From Clostridiales bacterium (GTDB lineage: Bacteria; Bacillota; Clostridia; Christensenellales; Borkfalkiaceae), in assembly GCA_003503945.1 (NCBI GenBank), contig DOCD01000081.1:2346-7775 (forward strand): a DNA stretch of 5,430 bases, read 5' to 3'. The notes under the pieces were generated by a model. The model saw nothing but the letters and a program-made list of their open reading frames with translations, was not told the DNA's origin and made no database searches. Made by a program: the position numbers and the translations under genes. Positions 5,057 through 5,430 of the stretch are shown in pieces. Positions within the stretch are counted from its first letter, which is position 1; the number at the start of each line of letters is the position of its first letter.

Positions 5057-5289
5057 ACACGATTTATACGACGTTTAAGAGGATATTTCCAAAACGGCAC
5101 ACGCACGAACTCAGGTATAATTTCATTACGAGAGCAAAAGAATCGGGCTGCAATTTGGAAGCTGTAATGCTCTGGGCGGGACATTCGTTCGACAAAGACG
5201 TTAAAAGTTCCGCGGTTGACAGAGGTTATACGGATTATTCCAAAGAGTACTTGATTCGGGAAGCTCAGAAAATCGACTATCCGTTATAA
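5041..5289 (+). pseudogene. Tyrosine recombinase (phage/ICE integrase) C-terminal remnant
   Basis: About 82 residues of the catalytic C-terminus of a tyrosine recombinase. Seen are NTIYTTFKRIF, then HTHELRYNFITRAKESG with the HxxR pair (H at 5104-5106, R at 5113-5115), LWAGHSF (H at 5182-5184) and DRGYTDYS with the presumed nucleophile Tyr (5227-5229). It ends in a typical EAQKIDYPL tail. Full integrases of this type are about 350-450 residues. The DNA-binding N-terminus and the first catalytic Arg are absent, so it cannot be active alone. A GTG at 5053 would open the frame but no good ribosome site precedes it. It is joined to head B in the -1 frame, the same relative phase as the Res remnant to head A. 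It suggests that an integrated element once ended here. Confidence 0.85.
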
Positions 5290-5307
5290 TAGGATACATA
5301 GGTTTAT

Positions 5308-5343
5308 CCCCACAAACGCCCCACAATTTACCCCACAATTTTA
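5308..5343 (+). repeat. Three CCCCACAA direct repeats
   Basis: CCCCACAA occurs at 5308-5315, 5319-5326 and 5331-5338, at 11- and 12-base spacing, close to one DNA turn. The last two extend to CCCCACAATTTA and CCCCACAATTTTA. They start 18 bases after the stop of the recombinase remnant, where arm-type integrase sites of an attachment region would be expected. That role is inferred from position only. Confidence 0.5.
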
Positions 5344-5368
5344 AAGTCGGTAAAGAGGAAAAGTACAT

Positions 5369-5408
5369 AAAAAAGGCGGTTTTTAGCCTGAAATCGCTAA
5401 AAACCGCC
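5369..5408 (-). terminator. Rho-independent terminator for a leftward gene beyond the right edge
   Basis: A perfect 13-bp stem GGCGGTTTTTAGC (5375-5387) / GCTAAAAACCGCC (5396-5408) with an 8-base loop. The six A at 5369-5374 give a U-run only on the minus strand, so it serves a gene coming from the right. A stop codon on the minus strand (TAG at 5409-5411) directly abuts the stem and could end that gene, but 22 bases are too few to identify it. Confidence 0.7.
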
Positions 5409-5430
5409 CTAAAATGGCTGACCGCATTGT

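Noticed and set aside
5409..5430. Tail of a minus-strand gene ending at TAG 5409-5411, or a plus-strand start at ATG 5414
   Set aside because: Only 22 bases are visible. The leftward terminator makes the minus-strand reading more likely, but no protein can be identified and the plus-strand ATG has no ribosome site.

Overview
The window looks like part of a low-to-mid GC Bacillota genome, probably a gut Clostridia member. This rests on GGAGG-type ribosome binding sites, short U-tailed terminators, a clostridial-style permuted GH3 beta-glucosidase and a Firmicutes-type tyrosine recombinase remnant. The order-level placement (for example Christensenellales) is a guess. Almost all genes point right.

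Layout. Positions 2-2035 hold the 3' part of a membrane-anchored GH3 glycoside hydrolase, cut by the left edge. Positions 2036-2465 are non-coding: degenerate repeat units, a terminator and a conserved leader. Next come a short DUF6291-like reading frame (2466-2684) and, overlapping it in another frame, the C-terminal nuclease end of a type III restriction subunit (2666-3049). An intact YhcG/DUF1016-family PD-(D/E)XK nuclease follows (3068-4096). Positions 4097-4810 are again non-coding: a related terminator, a long degenerate repeat array and the same leader. A second DUF6291-like frame follows (4811-5056), then the C-terminal end of a tyrosine recombinase (5041-5289), three CCCCACAA repeats and a leftward terminator at the right edge.

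Main observation. The same composite module occurs twice (about 2047-2660 and 4097-5000). In order it contains an AATTGSAATATTTCG box, one or more SD-like repeat units, a GGAAAGT/ACTTTCC terminator, more repeat units, a leader with a perfect Shine-Dalgarno, and a short DUF6291-like head. Each copy begins just after the stop codon of an unrelated intact gene and runs into the 3' end of a different truncated gene. The leader is much better conserved (50 of 56 bases) than the coding head (121 of 195 bases; 31 of 65 residues). This suggests the RNA or DNA of the leader is the constrained part. In both copies the leader carries a two-codon minigene (ATG, one codon, stop) and two mutually exclusive hairpins, the layout of a translation-coupled attenuator. 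The region reads as accessory DNA shaped by repeat-mediated and integrase-related rearrangement. No complete, active mobile element is visible.
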